64,000 nucleotides of DNA from Priestia megaterium (GTDB lineage Bacteria; Bacillota; Bacilli; Bacillales; Bacillaceae_H): positions 12,501 through 76,500 of the forward strand of contig NZ_CP023317.1 of the NCBI RefSeq assembly GCF_009497655.1. The letters run 5' to 3'. The position numbers and the translations under genes are program-made. Positions 53,794 through 64,000 of the stretch are shown in pieces. Under the pieces are notes generated by a model that had not been told where the DNA came from, made no database searches, and saw only the letters and a program-made list of their open reading frames with translations. How positions within the stretch are numbered: position 1 is the first letter of the stretch; each line of letters begins with the position of its first letter.

Positions 53794-55170
53794 ATGGAAA
53801 AGCAAGTGAACAATTTTATGACAAAACATCAGTTATTATCCGCAGGCTCTACGGTGGTTGTAGGTATTTCTGGTGGTCCTGATTCTTTAGCGCTGCTGCA
53901 TTTCTTATGGAGTCTGAAAGAGCAAAAATCTCTTACGATTATTGCTGCTCATGTTGATCATATGTTCCGGGGCCAAGAGTCACAGCAAGACATGGAATAT
54001 GTGCAGAACTACTGCAAACAATTGAATATTAAATGTGAGGCGAAGCAGATTGATGTTACTGCCTATCAGAAGGAAAGAAAGCTATCTTCTCAAGTAGCTG
54101 CCAGAGAATGCCGCTATGCATTTTTTACTCATGTTATGAAGAAGCACAAAGCAAACCTTCTTGCATTAGGACATCACGGAGATGATCAGATTGAAACGAT
54201 GTTAATGCGAATGGTTCGAGGTAGTACGATGAATGGATACGCAGGGATGCAGCCCAAGCGGCCATATGGGCATGGATTTATTATTAGGCCTTTCCTAGCC
54301 GTAACGAAAGAAGAAATCAATCGCTACTGTAAGCTACATGGGCTTACACCTCGAATTGATCCGAGTAATGAGAAAGACTCGTACACGAGAAATCGGTTTC
54401 GTCATTACGTTTTGCCATTTTTAAAGCAAGAAAACGTCGCTGTACATGAAAAATTTCAACAATTTAGCGAGAACTTGCATGAAGATCAAGCATACTTAGA
54501 GGAATTAACGACCGATGTGATGAATAAAGTAATGAGAAAGAAATTGCAAAATGAAATTCTCATTGATAGAGATTGTTTTCTAAGGATACGCAAGCCTTTA
54601 CAAAGGCGTGGTATTCAACTAATATTAAACTATCTCTATAAAGAAATTCCTCCAACCCTTTCCTCAGCGCATGTTGACACGTTAGTAGGATTTTGTGAAA
54701 GTGAAAAACCGTCTGGGACGCTTGACTTTCCAAATGGTTTACGCATTATCCGATCTTACAACGACTGTCTTTTCACCTTTAATGAGGGGAACATCGAGCC
54801 ATATGAATTTATTGTTCCGATTCCAGGGGTCGTTGAGCTTCCAAATGGTCACCAGCTTATTTGTGAAATACATAATAAAGTCGAAGATATAAAAGGAAAC
54901 GATGTTTTTCTTTTAGATGAAGCTCACGATTTACAATCATTAAAGGTAAGGACACGAAAAAATGGCGATAAAATGCGAGTAAAGGGCATGAAGGGACATA
55001 AAAAAGTAAAGGATATTTTTATCGATGAAAAAATCCCTTTACACTTCAGAGATCATTGGCCGGTAGTGGAAGATAGCCAAGGAACTATTTTGTGGCTACC
55101 TGGTTTGAAAAAATCTGCTTATGAACTGCATACACATAAGTCCAGATATGTTATTTTATACTATAAGTAG
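53794..55170 (+). CDS. tilS: tRNA(Ile)-lysidine synthase
   Basis: TilS makes lysidine at C34 of tRNA-Ile(CAT). The 458-residue PP-loop ATPase has SGGPDS at 26-31, the GHHGDDQIETMLMRM segment, an all-helical middle domain and a TilS C-terminal domain (KVRTRKNGDKMRVKGMKGHKKVKDIFID). It heads the essential tilS-hprT-ftsH group, 28 nt before hprT. Confidence 0.96.
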   Translation: MEKQVNNFMTKHQLLSAGSTVVVGISGGPDSLALLHFLWSLKEQKSLTIIAAHVDHMFRGQESQQDMEYVQNYCKQLNIKCEAKQIDVTAYQKERKLSSQVAARECRYAFFTHVMKKHKANLLALGHHGDDQIETMLMRMVRGSTMNGYAGMQPKRPYGHGFIIRPFLAVTKEEINRYCKLHGLTPRIDPSNEKDSYTRNRFRHYVLPFLKQENVAVHEKFQQFSENLHEDQAYLEELTTDVMNKVMRKKLQNEILIDRDCFLRIRKPLQRRGIQLILNYLYKEIPPTLSSAHVDTLVGFCESEKPSGTLDFPNGLRIIRSYNDCLFTFNEGNIEPYEFIVPIPGVVELPNGHQLICEIHNKVEDIKGNDVFLLDEAHDLQSLKVRTRKNGDKMRVKGMKGHKKVKDIFIDEKIPLHFRDHWPVVEDSQGTILWLPGLKKSAYELHTHKSRYVILYYK

Positions 55171-55197
55171 CGAAAACTTCTAGGAGGCAAGTAAGGA

Positions 55198-55737
55198 ATG
55201 AAGCAGGATATTCAAGAAATTTTGATTTCAGAAGAAGAAATACAACAGAAAGTAAAAGAATTGGGTAAGCTATTATCTGAGGAATACGCTGACCGTTTTC
55301 CTTTGGTAATCGGTGTACTAAAAGGCGCTATGCCTTTTATGTCTGATCTAATTAAGCGTGTTGATACATATTTAGAAATGGATTTTATGGATGTATCAAG
55401 TTATGGCAATGCGATGGTTTCTTCTGGTGAAGTAAAAATCCTAAAAGATTTAGATACATCAGTTGAAGGTCGAGACATTCTTATCTTAGAGGATATTATC
55501 GACAGCGGCTTAACACTTAGCTATCTTGTAGAGTTATTCAAGTACCGTAAAGCTAAGTCAATTAAGATTGTCACACTCTTAGACAAACCAACAGGTCGTA
55601 AAGCAGCTATTAAAGCAGATTACGTTGGATTTGAAGTACCTGATGCGTTCGTAGTAGGGTATGGATTGGATTATCAAGAAAAATATCGTAACCTGCCGTA
55701 TATTGGGGTTCTTAAACCGCAAGTATACAGCAATTAA
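55198..55737 (+). CDS. hprT: Hypoxanthine-guanine phosphoribosyltransferase
   Basis: HprT salvages hypoxanthine and guanine with PRPP. The 179-residue enzyme has the PRPP motif [13 protein letters not shown] near residue 94 and the C-terminal [17 protein letters not shown] segment. In Bacillus it also partners TilS and influences ftsH expression. A ctaggaggc site precedes the ATG. Confidence 0.97.
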   Translation: MKQDIQEILISEEEIQQKVKELGKLLSEEYADRFPLVIGVLKGAMPFMSDLIKRVDTYLEMDFMDVSSYGNAMVSSGEVKILKDLDTSVEGRDILILEDIIDSGLTLSYLVELFKYRKAKSIKIVTLLDKPTGRKAAIKADYVGFEVPDAFVVGYGLDYQEKYRNLPYIGVLKPQVYSN

Positions 55738-55830
55738 GAAGCACATATCCAAGTGCAATTTATTGGATAGGATAAATGTTCTATGTTAGTATTGAATACA
55801 GTATTTGTTTATCGTGGGAGGAGGTAAGAA

Positions 55831-57741
55831 ATGAATCGGATCTTCCGTAATACCATCTTTTATTTACTTATATTTTTAGTCATTATTGGCGTGGTAAGCT
55901 TCTTTAGTGGCTCTAATCAAAAAGCAGAACCAATGAGATACGATACATTTGTTCAACACTTAGACAAAGGTGATGTGAAATCACTCTCTATGAAGCCTGA
56001 AAGAGGCGTGTATGTTGTGCAAGGAAAGTTAGATTCTTATAAAAAGGATCAAACGTTCCAAACTTACATCGTAGATGGTGACAAAGCACTTGATCGTATT
56101 GACGCTGCTTCAGAAAATAATCAAGTAGAAGTTGATTTTAAACCTGCTGATGAAACAAGCGGCTGGGTAACGTTCTTTACGTCAATCATTCCGTTTGTTA
56201 TTATTTTCATCCTATTCTTCTTCTTACTGAACCAAGCTCAGGGCGGCGGAAGTCGTGTTATGAACTTCGGTAAGAGTAAGGCTAAGCTTTACAGCGAAGA
56301 AAAGAAAAAGGTTAAATTTAAAGACGTAGCTGGTGCAGACGAAGAAAAGCAAGAACTTGTGGAAGTTGTTGAGTTCTTAAAAGATCCTCGTAAATTCGCA
56401 GAGCTAGGTGCAAGAATTCCGAAGGGTGTCTTACTTGTGGGACCTCCTGGTACTGGTAAAACATTATTAGCAAGAGCTGTTGCTGGTGAAGCAGGCGTTC
56501 CTTTCTTCTCTATCAGTGGTTCGGACTTTGTTGAAATGTTTGTTGGGGTCGGTGCTTCTCGTGTTCGTGATTTATTCGAAAATGCGAAGAAGAATGCTCC
56601 ATGTATTATCTTTATTGATGAAATCGATGCTGTAGGTCGTCAACGTGGCGCAGGTCTTGGTGGTGGACACGATGAGCGTGAACAAACATTGAACCAGTTG
56701 CTTGTTGAGATGGATGGTTTTGGTGCTAACGAAGGTATCATTATTATTGCAGCAACAAACCGCCCGGATATTTTAGATCCAGCGTTATTACGTCCAGGCC
56801 GCTTCGACCGTCAAATTACGGTAGATCGTCCAGATGTAAATGGCCGTGAAGCAGTGCTTAAAGTACATGCTCGCAATAAGCCTTTAGATGAATCAGTAAA
56901 CTTAAAAGCAATTGCTATGCGTACGCCAGGTTTCTCAGGTGCAGATTTAGAAAACTTGTTAAACGAAGCTGCCTTAGTAGCTGCTAGACAGGACAAAAAG
57001 AAAATTGAAATGGTCGATATTGACGAAGCAACAGACCGCGTAATTGCAGGTCCAGCTAAGAAAAGTCGAGTTATTTCTAAAAAAGAACGCAATATTGTTG
57101 CTTATCATGAAGCAGGACATACAATTATCGGTGTCGTATTAGACGAAGCTGATATGGTACATAAAGTAACCATTGTTCCACGTGGGCAAGCTGGTGGATA
57201 TGCTGTTATGTTACCAAAAGAAGATCGCTACTTTATGACGAAGCCAGAGCTGCTGGATAAAATTGTTGGATTGCTTGGTGGTCGCGTAGCTGAGGAAATT
57301 ATTTTCGGCGAAGTGAGTACAGGTGCTCACAATGACTTCCAGCGTGCAACAAGCATCGCTCGTAAAATGGTAACAGAATACGGTATGAGTGAAAAGTTAG
57401 GACCAATGCAATTCGGTCAATCACAACAAGGCCAAGTATTCTTAGGTCGTGATTTACACAGTGAACAAAACTACAGTGATGCGATTGCTCATGAAATTGA
57501 TAATGAAATCCAACGTTTCATTAAAGAAAGCTATGAGCGTGCGAAGCAGATCTTAACGGAAAACCGTGACAAGTTAGAGCTTGTAGCTCAAACATTGTTA
57601 GAAGTAGAAACGTTAGACGCTGAGCAGATCAACCACTTAGTAGATCATGGAACTCTTCCAGACCGTTCTAGTCACGTAACAGATGAAGATGTTAAAGTAA
57701 ACATCCAAACAAAGACAGACGATGAAGAGCCAAAAGCATAA
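55831..57741 (+). CDS. ftsH: ATP-dependent zinc metalloprotease FtsH
   Basis: FtsH degrades membrane and regulatory proteins (for example Spo0E and SpoVM in B. subtilis). The 636-residue protein has two membrane segments (about 6-26 and 110-133), an AAA+ module with Walker A GPPGTGKT (204-211), [12 protein letters not shown] and the second region of homology, and a metalloprotease with HEAGH (426-430). A gggaggagg site precedes the ATG. Confidence 0.98.
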   Translation: MNRIFRNTIFYLLIFLVIIGVVSFFSGSNQKAEPMRYDTFVQHLDKGDVKSLSMKPERGVYVVQGKLDSYKKDQTFQTYIVDGDKALDRIDAASENNQVEVDFKPADETSGWVTFFTSIIPFVIIFILFFFLLNQAQGGGSRVMNFGKSKAKLYSEEKKKVKFKDVAGADEEKQELVEVVEFLKDPRKFAELGARIPKGVLLVGPPGTGKTLLARAVAGEAGVPFFSISGSDFVEMFVGVGASRVRDLFENAKKNAPCIIFIDEIDAVGRQRGAGLGGGHDEREQTLNQLLVEMDGFGANEGIIIIAATNRPDILDPALLRPGRFDRQITVDRPDVNGREAVLKVHARNKPLDESVNLKAIAMRTPGFSGADLENLLNEAALVAARQDKKKIEMVDIDEATDRVIAGPAKKSRVISKKERNIVAYHEAGHTIIGVVLDEADMVHKVTIVPRGQAGGYAVMLPKEDRYFMTKPELLDKIVGLLGGRVAEEIIFGEVSTGAHNDFQRATSIARKMVTEYGMSEKLGPMQFGQSQQGQVFLGRDLHSEQNYSDAIAHEIDNEIQRFIKESYERAKQILTENRDKLELVAQTLLEVETLDAEQINHLVDHGTLPDRSSHVTDEDVKVNIQTKTDDEEPKA

Positions 57742-57745
57742 GATC

Positions 57746-57788
57746 AAAAAAGATCAGTGGAGACAATCTCCACTGATCTTTTTTATTT
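57746..57788 (+). terminator. Intrinsic terminator after ftsH
   Basis: The long stem aaaagatcagtggaga / tctccactgatctttt with a caa loop is followed by tttatt. Confidence 0.92.
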
Positions 57789-57962
57789 GGTAGAAGTTAG
57801 GTTTGGCAAAAAGTTTTTCATATATATAGTGGATAAGTAGGATATCCACTAGAGAATTGTGTCATTATATTCCTATTTTATCTAGAATATACACGTCTAT
57901 TTACCAGTTATGGTATGATGGTTTCAGTGTGAATACTGAATTTAAATAAAGTGGTGATTGAA

Positions 57963-58730
57963 ATGATTTTTGTATTAGATGTTGGAAATACCAATACGGT
58001 ATTAGGTGTATACGATGGAGATGAATTAAAGTACCATTGGCGTGTAGAAACAAGCCGTAATAAAACAGAAGACGAGTATGGCATGACAATCAAAGCCTTG
58101 CTTGAGCACGTTAGTTTATCTTTTAAAGATATTCATGGTATTATTATTTCCTCTGTTGTTCCTCCTATTATGTTTGCATTGGAGAGAATGTGTCAAAAGT
58201 ATTTTCATTTAAAGCCGCTTGTTGTTGGTCCTGGAATTAAGACGGGTTTAAATATTAAATATGAAAATCCACGTGAAGTGGGAGCAGACCGTATTGTCAA
58301 TGCTGTTGCTGGAATTCAGCTGTACGGAAGCCCTTTAATTATCGTTGATTTTGGTACCGCAACCACATATTGCTACATTGATGAAAATAAGCAATATATG
58401 GGTGGTGCAATTGCCCCTGGTATTAATATTTCGACAGAAGCTCTTTATTCAAGAGCATCTAAGCTTCCGCGTATTGAAATTGCGCGACCAAATAGCATTG
58501 TTGGGAAAAATACAGTATCTGCGATGCAAGCAGGTATTTTATATGGATACGTTGGACAAGTAGAAGGAATTGTAGCAAGAATGAAAGAGCAAGCAACAGT
58601 AAATCCTAAAGTTATTGCTACTGGAGGACTCGCAACATTGATTGCTAAAGAGTCGGATATTATTGATATTGTGGATCCATTTTTGACTTTAAAAGGATTA
58701 CAAATAATCTATACAAAAAATATGGAGTAA
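57963..58730 (+). CDS. coaX: Type III pantothenate kinase
   Basis: CoaX phosphorylates pantothenate, the first step to coenzyme A. The 255-residue ASKHA-fold enzyme has DVGNTNT (5-11), [11 protein letters not shown], the [11 protein letters not shown] motif near residue 125 and [11 protein letters not shown] at 57963 gives the family N-terminus and has a gtggtg site; a GTG 12 nt upstream is within it. It is followed 12 nt later by hslO. Confidence 0.96.
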   Translation: MIFVLDVGNTNTVLGVYDGDELKYHWRVETSRNKTEDEYGMTIKALLEHVSLSFKDIHGIIISSVVPPIMFALERMCQKYFHLKPLVVGPGIKTGLNIKYENPREVGADRIVNAVAGIQLYGSPLIIVDFGTATTYCYIDENKQYMGGAIAPGINISTEALYSRASKLPRIEIARPNSIVGKNTVSAMQAGILYGYVGQVEGIVARMKEQATVNPKVIATGGLATLIAKESDIIDIVDPFLTLKGLQIIYTKNME

Positions 58731-58742
58731 GAGGTGTATATT

Positions 58743-59621
58743 ATGGGCGACTATTTAGTAAAAGCACTAGCTTACAATAGTCAAGTTCGCGCTTATGCGG
58801 TAAAAACAACGGATACAGTTGGAGAAGCGCAGCGCCGTCACTATACATGGCCTACAGCCTCTGCAGCATTGGGACGTTCAATGACTGCGGGAGTTATGAT
58901 GGGGGCTATGCTAAAAGGTGAGCAAAAGCTAACAATTAAAATTGAAGGCCGCGGCCCAATTGGTGTTATCTTAGTAGACAGCAATGCCAAGGGTGAAGTG
59001 CGTGGATATGTAACGAACCCGCAAACGCACTTCGATTTAAATCAGCATGGAAAATTAGATGTAGCACGTGCTGTAGGTACAGATGGTACGCTGAGTGTTG
59101 TAAAAGATATCGGGATGCGTGATCAATTTAATGGACAAGTACCTATCGTATCGGGAGAATTAGGAGAGGATTTCACGTATTATTTCGTGACATCTGAGCA
59201 AGTTCCATCTTCAGTAGGTGTAGGTGTACTTGTTAACCCTGATAACACAATCTTAGCTGCGGGTGGATTTATCATTCAGCTTATGCCAGGAACAGATGAT
59301 CAAACGATTACAGCTATTGAACAACGTTTACAAACGATTGAACCCATTTCAAAACTGATCCAAAAAGGTCTTTCTCCTGAGGAAATCTTAGAAGAAGTTC
59401 TTGGAAAAGAAAACGTAAAGTTTCTAGAGACAATGCCTGTAGAGTTCAAATGTCAGTGCTCAGAAGAAAGAATTGCTAATGCCATTATCAGCTTAGGAAA
59501 AGAAGAGATTCAATCGATGATTGAGGAAGACGGCCAAGCTGAAGCACAGTGTCATTTTTGTAATGAAACCTATCGTTTTGATAAAAAGCAGCTAGAAGAA
59601 ATGAAAGAACAAGCAATTTAA
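58743..59621 (+). CDS. hslO: Redox-regulated chaperone Hsp33
   Basis: HslO is a holdase switched on by oxidation of a zinc centre. The 292-residue protein has the N-terminal core ([17 protein letters not shown]) and the C-terminal C-x-C (CQC) and C-x2-C (CHFC) zinc site. ATG at 58743 follows gaggtg; a start nine bases earlier lies in the site. In B. subtilis yacD follows; here cysK does. Confidence 0.96.
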   Translation: MGDYLVKALAYNSQVRAYAVKTTDTVGEAQRRHYTWPTASAALGRSMTAGVMMGAMLKGEQKLTIKIEGRGPIGVILVDSNAKGEVRGYVTNPQTHFDLNQHGKLDVARAVGTDGTLSVVKDIGMRDQFNGQVPIVSGELGEDFTYYFVTSEQVPSSVGVGVLVNPDNTILAAGGFIIQLMPGTDDQTITAIEQRLQTIEPISKLIQKGLSPEEILEEVLGKENVKFLETMPVEFKCQCSEERIANAIISLGKEEIQSMIEEDGQAEAQCHFCNETYRFDKKQLEEMKEQAI

Positions 59622-59640
59622 ATGAAATAAAAGATTCTTT

Positions 59641-59678
59641 AAAGGCGTCATTTTATAAATGAACGCCTTTTTTTATAA
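59641..59678 (+). terminator. Intrinsic terminator after hslO
   Basis: The stem aaaggcgttcatt-type (aaaggcgtcatttt / aaatgaacgccttt, one bulge) is followed by tttta. Confidence 0.87.
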
Positions 59679-59750
59679 GTGTTAAGTCCTATTTATGTAT
59701 ATATTGATCTAAAAATATAACAAAAATAGGTAAATGGAAAGACAAAATGA

Positions 59751-59779
59751 TTGACAATTTAGAAAACATCTGATAAATT
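59751..59779 (+). promoter_or_regulatory. Probable SigA promoter of cysK
   Basis: TTGACA at 59751 and TAAATT at 59774 are 17 nt apart. A CymR operator would be expected here in Bacillus but I could not identify one with confidence. Confidence 0.6.
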
Positions 59780-59822
59780 GTATACAAAATCAATAAAATT
59801 AGTTGGTATTAGGAGTGGTCAT

Positions 59823-60761
59823 ATGGCACGTATTGCAAATTCAATTACAGAGTTAATTGGTCAAACACCAATCGTAAAACTAAACCGTCTAGTTGAAGAA
59901 GATATGGCGGATGTATATTTAAAATTAGAATTTATGAACCCAGGAAGCAGCGTAAAAGATCGTATCGCATTAGCAATGATCGAAGATGCTGAAGCAAAAG
60001 GTGTATTAAAGCCTGGAGACACCATCATTGAACCAACAAGCGGTAACACAGGAATTGGCTTAGCAATGGTAGCTGCAGCAAAAGGATACCGTGCTATTTT
60101 AACAATGCCTGAAACGATGAGTATTGAGCGTCGTAATCTGCTTCGTGCGTACGGTGCAGAGTTAGTGTTAACACCAGGTCCAGAAGGAATGAAAGGTGCG
60201 GTTAATAAAGCAACTGAGCTTGCAAAAGAGCACGGCTACTTTATTCCTCAGCAGTTCCAAAATGAAGCTAACCCAGAAGTGCACCGTCAAACAACGGCTA
60301 AAGAGATCATCGAGCAGTTTGGCGATCAGCTAGATGGATTTGTGGCAGGTATTGGTACTGGCGGTACTATTACAGGTGCTGGCGAAGTATTAAAAGAAAA
60401 GTATCCAAACATCAAAATTTATGCGGTAGAGCCAGCTGATTCTCCGATCTTAAGTGGTGGTCAACCAGGACCTCATAAAATTCAAGGAATCGGTGCAAAC
60501 TTTGTTCCGGATACGCTTAACACGGAAGTATATGACGAAGTTGTCGCTGTTCAAAACGACCAAGCTTTTGAATATGCACGTAAAGTAGCAAAAACAGAAG
60601 GCGTACTAGTAGGTATCTCTTCTGGGGCTGCGATTTATGCTGCGTTAAAAGCTGCAAAACAGCTAGGAAAAGGTAAAAAAGTGTTAGCGATTATTCCAAG
60701 TAACGGTGAGCGTTACTTAAGTACTCCATTGTTCCAATTCGAGGAACAAACACAAGCATAA
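59823..60761 (+). CDS. cysK: Cysteine synthase A (O-acetylserine thiol-lyase)
   Basis: CysK makes cysteine from O-acetylserine and sulfide. The 312-residue fold-type II PLP enzyme has Lys45 in NPGSSVKDR, the substrate loop [11 protein letters not shown], and the phosphate-binding [14 protein letters not shown]. The start at 59823 after taggagtgg is used; the frame opens 45 nt earlier without a site. Confidence 0.97.
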   Translation: MARIANSITELIGQTPIVKLNRLVEEDMADVYLKLEFMNPGSSVKDRIALAMIEDAEAKGVLKPGDTIIEPTSGNTGIGLAMVAAAKGYRAILTMPETMSIERRNLLRAYGAELVLTPGPEGMKGAVNKATELAKEHGYFIPQQFQNEANPEVHRQTTAKEIIEQFGDQLDGFVAGIGTGGTITGAGEVLKEKYPNIKIYAVEPADSPILSGGQPGPHKIQGIGANFVPDTLNTEVYDEVVAVQNDQAFEYARKVAKTEGVLVGISSGAAIYAALKAAKQLGKGKKVLAIIPSNGERYLSTPLFQFEEQTQA

Positions 60762-60770
60762 AAACCATAA

Positions 60771-60804
60771 AAGAACAGCTTCTATATGAAGCTGTTTTTT
60801 TTCA
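60771..60804 (+). terminator. Intrinsic terminator after cysK
   Basis: The stem aacagcttc / gaagctgtt around tatat is followed by ttttttt. Confidence 0.9.
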
Positions 60805-60858
60805 TCTGAGAATCATGTAAAATGAAAGCAGGTGATTTATTTTTAGGAGAGTGAACAA

Positions 60859-62274
60859 ATGCAGCAAAGAATGACTTGGGGCGAATCTATTTCTATCTCT
60901 AAAAACCAATGGTTCAAAAAATATCAAGAGTTGTCAAAAGAGGAACCGAATCATATCCTGCTTGAAAGCGGTCGAGGCGGAAAGTTTCAAATGATGGGAT
61001 TAAAACCTGTAGCCATTTTGCGAGGCGAACAAAACGAGCTTCATATCAAAACCGATGGCCAAGCTACTGTTCAAAAAGGTAATCCGCTTCATCTTATGCG
61101 AGACTGGATGAAGAAGTTTGAAGCAGAGGTGAATCCAGATCTTCCTCCTTTTCAAGGTGGAGCAATTGGCTTTATTAGCTATGATTATATCCGCTATGTA
61201 GAAACCATACCTGATCTTGCTGAAGATTCATTGAAAACGCCGGACGTTTATTTCCTTATTTTCGATGACGTATTTGTATACGATCAAGAAAAGGAAAAGC
61301 TCTGGATTATCGTTAACGATGAAGCAGATTGTAAAGAGCAGGCACATAAGCGTATTGATCAATACAAAAAGGACTGGATGGAGGCAAGTGCTGAAGGGGT
61401 CTCATATGAGCGTATTCATCGTGTTGCCGAAAAGAGTGAGGTTTCGATGTCTGAAGCTGCTTTTTCAGATGCCACAACTCGCGTACATGAGTACATCGGG
61501 CAAGGCGATGTGTTTCAAGTGAACTTATCTGTTCGACAGTCTCAACAGCTTCAAACTCATCCTATGCATATCTACGAACAGGTACGAAAAATCAACCCGT
61601 CTCCTTATATGTCTTATATGCAGACAGAAGAATTTCACATTGTGAGCTGTTCACCAGAACTATTAGTGAAAAAAGCCGGTGACGAAATCAGTACGAGACC
61701 AATTGCGGGAACGCGCTCTCGCGGTAAGGATGATCAAGAAGACCAACAGTTAGCGGATGAGCTTATTCATAACGAAAAAGAGCGTGCAGAGCATGTGATG
61801 CTTGTTGATTTGGAGCGTAATGACCTTGGTAGAGTAAGCGACTATGGTACCGTTCATGTTGACGAGTTTATGGTTATTGAAAAGTATTCACATGTGATGC
61901 ATATTGTGTCTAATGTAAAAGGCAAGCTCGCGCGCAATAAAGATTTTGTAGATATTGTAGATGCGGTTTTTCCTGGAGGAACGATTACTGGAGCGCCTAA
62001 AGTTCGTACAATGGAAATCATTGAAGAACTTGAACCTGTAAGGCGAGGAATTTATACAGGATCGATTGGTTGGATTGGGTTTAATGGAGATATGGAATTA
62101 AATATTGCGATTCGCACTATGATTATTCAAGATGGCCAAGCTTATGTGCAGGCTGGTGCGGGTGTTGTAATTGATTCAAATCCGAAACACGAATACAAAG
62201 AATCACTGAAAAAAGCAATTGCACTATGGAAAGCAAAAGAGCAGAGCGAAAATGAGCTGAGTGAGGGTGAGTAA
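60859..62274 (+). CDS. pabB: Aminodeoxychorismate synthase, component I
   Basis: PabB converts chorismate and ammonia to 4-amino-4-deoxychorismate for folate. The 471-residue chorismate-binding enzyme has the [15 protein letters not shown]-terminal segment and the C-terminal [39 protein letters not shown] block (key residues [11 protein letters not shown]) and [17 protein letters not shown]. The last eight codons form a GAG-rich stretch that overlaps a possible regulatory site for pabA. Confidence 0.96.
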   Translation: MQQRMTWGESISISKNQWFKKYQELSKEEPNHILLESGRGGKFQMMGLKPVAILRGEQNELHIKTDGQATVQKGNPLHLMRDWMKKFEAEVNPDLPPFQGGAIGFISYDYIRYVETIPDLAEDSLKTPDVYFLIFDDVFVYDQEKEKLWIIVNDEADCKEQAHKRIDQYKKDWMEASAEGVSYERIHRVAEKSEVSMSEAAFSDATTRVHEYIGQGDVFQVNLSVRQSQQLQTHPMHIYEQVRKINPSPYMSYMQTEEFHIVSCSPELLVKKAGDEISTRPIAGTRSRGKDDQEDQQLADELIHNEKERAEHVMLVDLERNDLGRVSDYGTVHVDEFMVIEKYSHVMHIVSNVKGKLARNKDFVDIVDAVFPGGTITGAPKVRTMEIIEELEPVRRGIYTGSIGWIGFNGDMELNIAIRTMIIQDGQAYVQAGAGVVIDSNPKHEYKESLKKAIALWKAKEQSENELSEGE

Positions 62275-62276
62275 AG
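62239..62276 (+). promoter_or_regulatory. GAG-triplet cluster before pabA, possible TRAP-binding site
   Basis: GAG occurs at 62239, 62244, 62254, 62259, 62263 and 62269, with AAG at 62274, mostly two or three bases apart, ending at the pabA ATG (62277). In B. subtilis TRAP binds spaced (G/U)AG repeats over the pabA (trpG) ribosome-binding site. The same bases encode the acidic end of PabB, so coding bias is an alternative. Confidence 0.35.
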
Positions 62277-62858
62277 ATGATATTAATGATTGATAATTAT
62301 GATTCTTTTACGTTTAATTTAGTACAGTATTTAGGTGAGCTAGGGCATGAGCTTCTTGTAAAAAGAAATGATGAAATTACACTTTCTGAAATTGAAGTGC
62401 TAAATCCAGATTTCTTGATGATCTCCCCGGGACCTTGTAGTCCCAACGAAGCGGGAATCAGTTTAGAAGCCATCGAGTATTTTGCAGGTAAGATTCCAAT
62501 ATTCGGCGTATGCTTAGGGCATCAGTCGATTGGGCAAGCTTTTGGAGGGAATGTGATTCGTGCGGATAAATTAATGCACGGTAAAACATCTGAAATGCAT
62601 CATGATGGCCGTACTATCTTTAAAGATCTTGATAATCCGTTCACGGCAACTCGATATCATTCTTTGATTGTAGAAAAAAGTTCACTGCCGGATTGCTTTG
62701 AGATTTCAGCGTGGACAGCAGAAGATGAAATTATGGCGATTCGCCATAAATCATTACCTATTGAAGGGGTACAGTTCCACCCTGAATCTATCATGACTTC
62801 TTACGGTAAAGAAATGCTGAAAAATTTTATTGAAACTTACGAAAAAAAGCGAGTGTAA
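62277..62858 (+). CDS. pabA: Aminodeoxychorismate/anthranilate synthase glutaminase
   Basis: PabA (TrpG) supplies ammonia to PabB and, in Bacillus, also to TrpE. The 193-residue class I amidotransferase has the nucleophile Cys79 in [11 protein letters not shown] and the His/Glu pair in QFHPESIMT near residue 168. It starts two bases after the pabB stop; the gtgagggtgag stretch serves as its ribosome-binding site. Confidence 0.96.
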   Translation: MILMIDNYDSFTFNLVQYLGELGHELLVKRNDEITLSEIEVLNPDFLMISPGPCSPNEAGISLEAIEYFAGKIPIFGVCLGHQSIGQAFGGNVIRADKLMHGKTSEMHHDGRTIFKDLDNPFTATRYHSLIVEKSSLPDCFEISAWTAEDEIMAIRHKSLPIEGVQFHPESIMTSYGKEMLKNFIETYEKKRV

Positions 62859-62862
62859 TGAT

Positions 62863-63726
62863 ATGTATATATACGTAAATGGTGAAGTAAAGCCTGCGTC
62901 TGAAGCCACTATTTCTCCGTTTGATCACGGATATATGTATGGTCTAGGGCTATTTGAAACGCTACGAGTTTATGATGGTCATCCATTTTTAGTGGAAGAC
63001 CATCTGGATCGACTGCGTAGCAGCTTACGTGAATTAAATATTGTATGGGACTACTCCACACAGGACGTGTTGGCAATTATTAATAGTCTGTTAATGAAAA
63101 ACAATGAGAGAAATGCGTATGTTCGATTAAATGTTTCAGCAGGAAATGGCGGAATTGGACTGCAAGTGGAAGAATACGACAAGCCATCTACAATTGTATA
63201 CATGAAATCAATGCCTCATCCATCGAGCCCCCTTGTAAAAGAGGGGCTTATTCTTGAGACAAAGCGAAATACGCCCGAAGGAACCGTGAGGTTGAAGTCT
63301 CATCATTATTTAAACAATGTACTGGCTAAGCGAGAAGTTGGTTCAGACTTAAATAAAGAGGGTATTTTTTTAACAAAAGAAGGGTTCTTAGCCGAAGGTA
63401 TTGTGTCCAATTTATTTTTTGTAAAAGATGATTGTGTATATACACCGTCTCTTGAAACAGGTATCTTAAATGGAATTACGAGACAGTTTATCTTTACGCT
63501 TTTAAAAAAGAAAAACATAGAAGTTGTAGAAGGTTTATTTACGGCGGAACAGCTTTTGGAGAGTGATGAAGCTTTCGTTACAAATTCCATTCAAGAAATC
63601 GTACCTCTTCGAAGTATAAAGGATAAGAAGTTTTCAGTCGGAGACCATACGTTAACAGCTCAGTTGCAAAAAGAGTATCGCTCTTACACGATGTCGCTAA
63701 TGAGTCGACGCGAGCTACATGTATAA
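62863..63726 (+). CDS. pabC: Aminodeoxychorismate lyase
   Basis: PabC releases pyruvate from aminodeoxychorismate to give 4-aminobenzoate. The 287-residue fold-type IV PLP enzyme has SPFDHGYMYGLGLFETLRVYDG, the PLP lysine in RLKSHHYLNNVLAKRE, and NGITRQF. The start at 62863 is four bases after pabA; a longer overlapping frame is rejected. Confidence 0.95.
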   Translation: MYIYVNGEVKPASEATISPFDHGYMYGLGLFETLRVYDGHPFLVEDHLDRLRSSLRELNIVWDYSTQDVLAIINSLLMKNNERNAYVRLNVSAGNGGIGLQVEEYDKPSTIVYMKSMPHPSSPLVKEGLILETKRNTPEGTVRLKSHHYLNNVLAKREVGSDLNKEGIFLTKEGFLAEGIVSNLFFVKDDCVYTPSLETGILNGITRQFIFTLLKKKNIEVVEGLFTAEQLLESDEAFVTNSIQEIVPLRSIKDKKFSVGDHTLTAQLQKEYRSYTMSLMSRRELHV

Positions 63727-63747
63727 AAGCGAAAGGAGAGGCTAAAG

Positions 63748-64000
63748 ATGGATAAAATTTATGTGAATGATATGCGTTTCTATGGATATCATGGTGTATT
63801 TCCAGAAGAAAATAAATTAGGGCAGCGTTTTCACGTGGATTTAACTGTAGAACTAGATTTAAAACAAGCTGGTACTACGGACAATTTAGAATACTCGGTG
63901 AGCTATGCAGATTTATACCAAACATGCCAGGAAGTTGTAGAGAAGCGCACGTTCAAGTTAGTTGAAACGGTGGCCGAAACGATTGCATCTGAATTGCTTG
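63748..64000 (+). CDS. folB: Dihydroneopterin aldolase, 5' part (runs off window)
   Basis: FolB cleaves 7,8-dihydroneopterin to 6-hydroxymethyl-7,8-dihydropterin and glycolaldehyde. The first 84 codons read MDKIYVNDMRFYGYHGVFPEE and continue with LGQRFHVDLTVELDL, SVSYADLYQ and KLVETVAETIASELL, including the conserved Tyr and Glu of the active site. It follows pabC by 21 nt with an aaaggagagg site. In B. subtilis folP (sul) lies between pabC and folB; here it is missing. Confidence 0.94.
   Translation, partial: MDKIYVNDMRFYGYHGVFPEENKLGQRFHVDLTVELDLKQAGTTDNLEYSVSYADLYQTCQEVVEKRTFKLVETVAETIASELL

Overview
The window is a compact, almost entirely core stretch of a low-GC, endospore-forming Bacillaceae chromosome, just clockwise of the replication origin. 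Gene order follows the Bacillus subtilis rrnO-to-folB segment nearly gene for gene: rrn, yaaC, guaB, dacA, pdxST, serS, tRNA-Ser, dck-dgk, yaaH-yaaI, tadA, scr, dnaX-ebfC-recR, yaaL, bofA, [rrnA], csfB, yaaO, tmk and onward to folB. Protein, rRNA and spore-gene sequences look most like the Priestia (Bacillus) megaterium group. That species call is an inference from recalled similarity, not a search.

Layout. 1-1.75 kb: the 3' half of a 23S gene, a 5S gene and a terminator. 1.7-9.3 kb: yaaC, guaB, dacA, the pyridoxal-phosphate synthase pair pdxST, T-box-controlled serS and tRNA-Ser. 9.4-12.8 kb (minus strand): deoxynucleoside kinases, a spore-cortex hydrolase and an isochorismatase-like protein. 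12.8-17.1 kb: tadA, SRP RNA, dnaX-ebfC-recR-yaaL, bofA. 17.1-17.5 kb: a collapsed rRNA operon in which the first ~60 nt of 16S are joined to the last ~75 nt of 5S, between intact tandem rrn promoters and an rrn terminator. 17.6-24.6 kb: csfB/gin, yaaO, tmk-darA-holB-ricT-yabA, trmN6-yazA-rsmI. 24.6-34.2 kb: abrB (minus strand, with tandem 0A boxes), metS, tatD, rnmV-rsmA, yabG, veg, sspF, ispE, purR-ridA. 34.2-42.6 kb: SigH-type spoVG, glmU-prs, SigB-type ctc, pth, fin, mfd. 42.7-48.9 kb: spoVT, the yabM-N-rqcP-P-Q-divIC cluster, yabR. 49.0-53.7 kb: tRNA-Glu and tRNA-Met (minus strand), Spo0A-type spoIIE, yabS-yabT. 53.8-64 kb: tilS-hprT-ftsH, coaX-hslO, cysK, pabB-pabA-pabC and a truncated folB.

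The genes serve translation and tRNA supply, replication and repair, nucleotide, PLP, folate and cysteine synthesis, and a dense set of sporulation functions controlled at successive stages (AbrB/Spo0A, SpoIIE, Gin/Fin, BofA, SpoVT, YabG, SspF).

I found no CRISPR array, prophage, insertion sequence or obviously novel defence or biosynthetic system. The strongest oddity is the 16S/5S chimera at 17.36-17.50 kb, which is either a real ~4.5-5 kb rrn deletion or an assembly join. Others are a folate operon without folP between pabC and folB, several B. subtilis neighbours missing (xpaC-yaaN, yaaR, yabE, yacD), a hairpin covering the yabS ribosome-binding site, a possible TRAP-type GAG-repeat site before pabA, and an inverted repeat of 0A-like boxes between abrB and metS.
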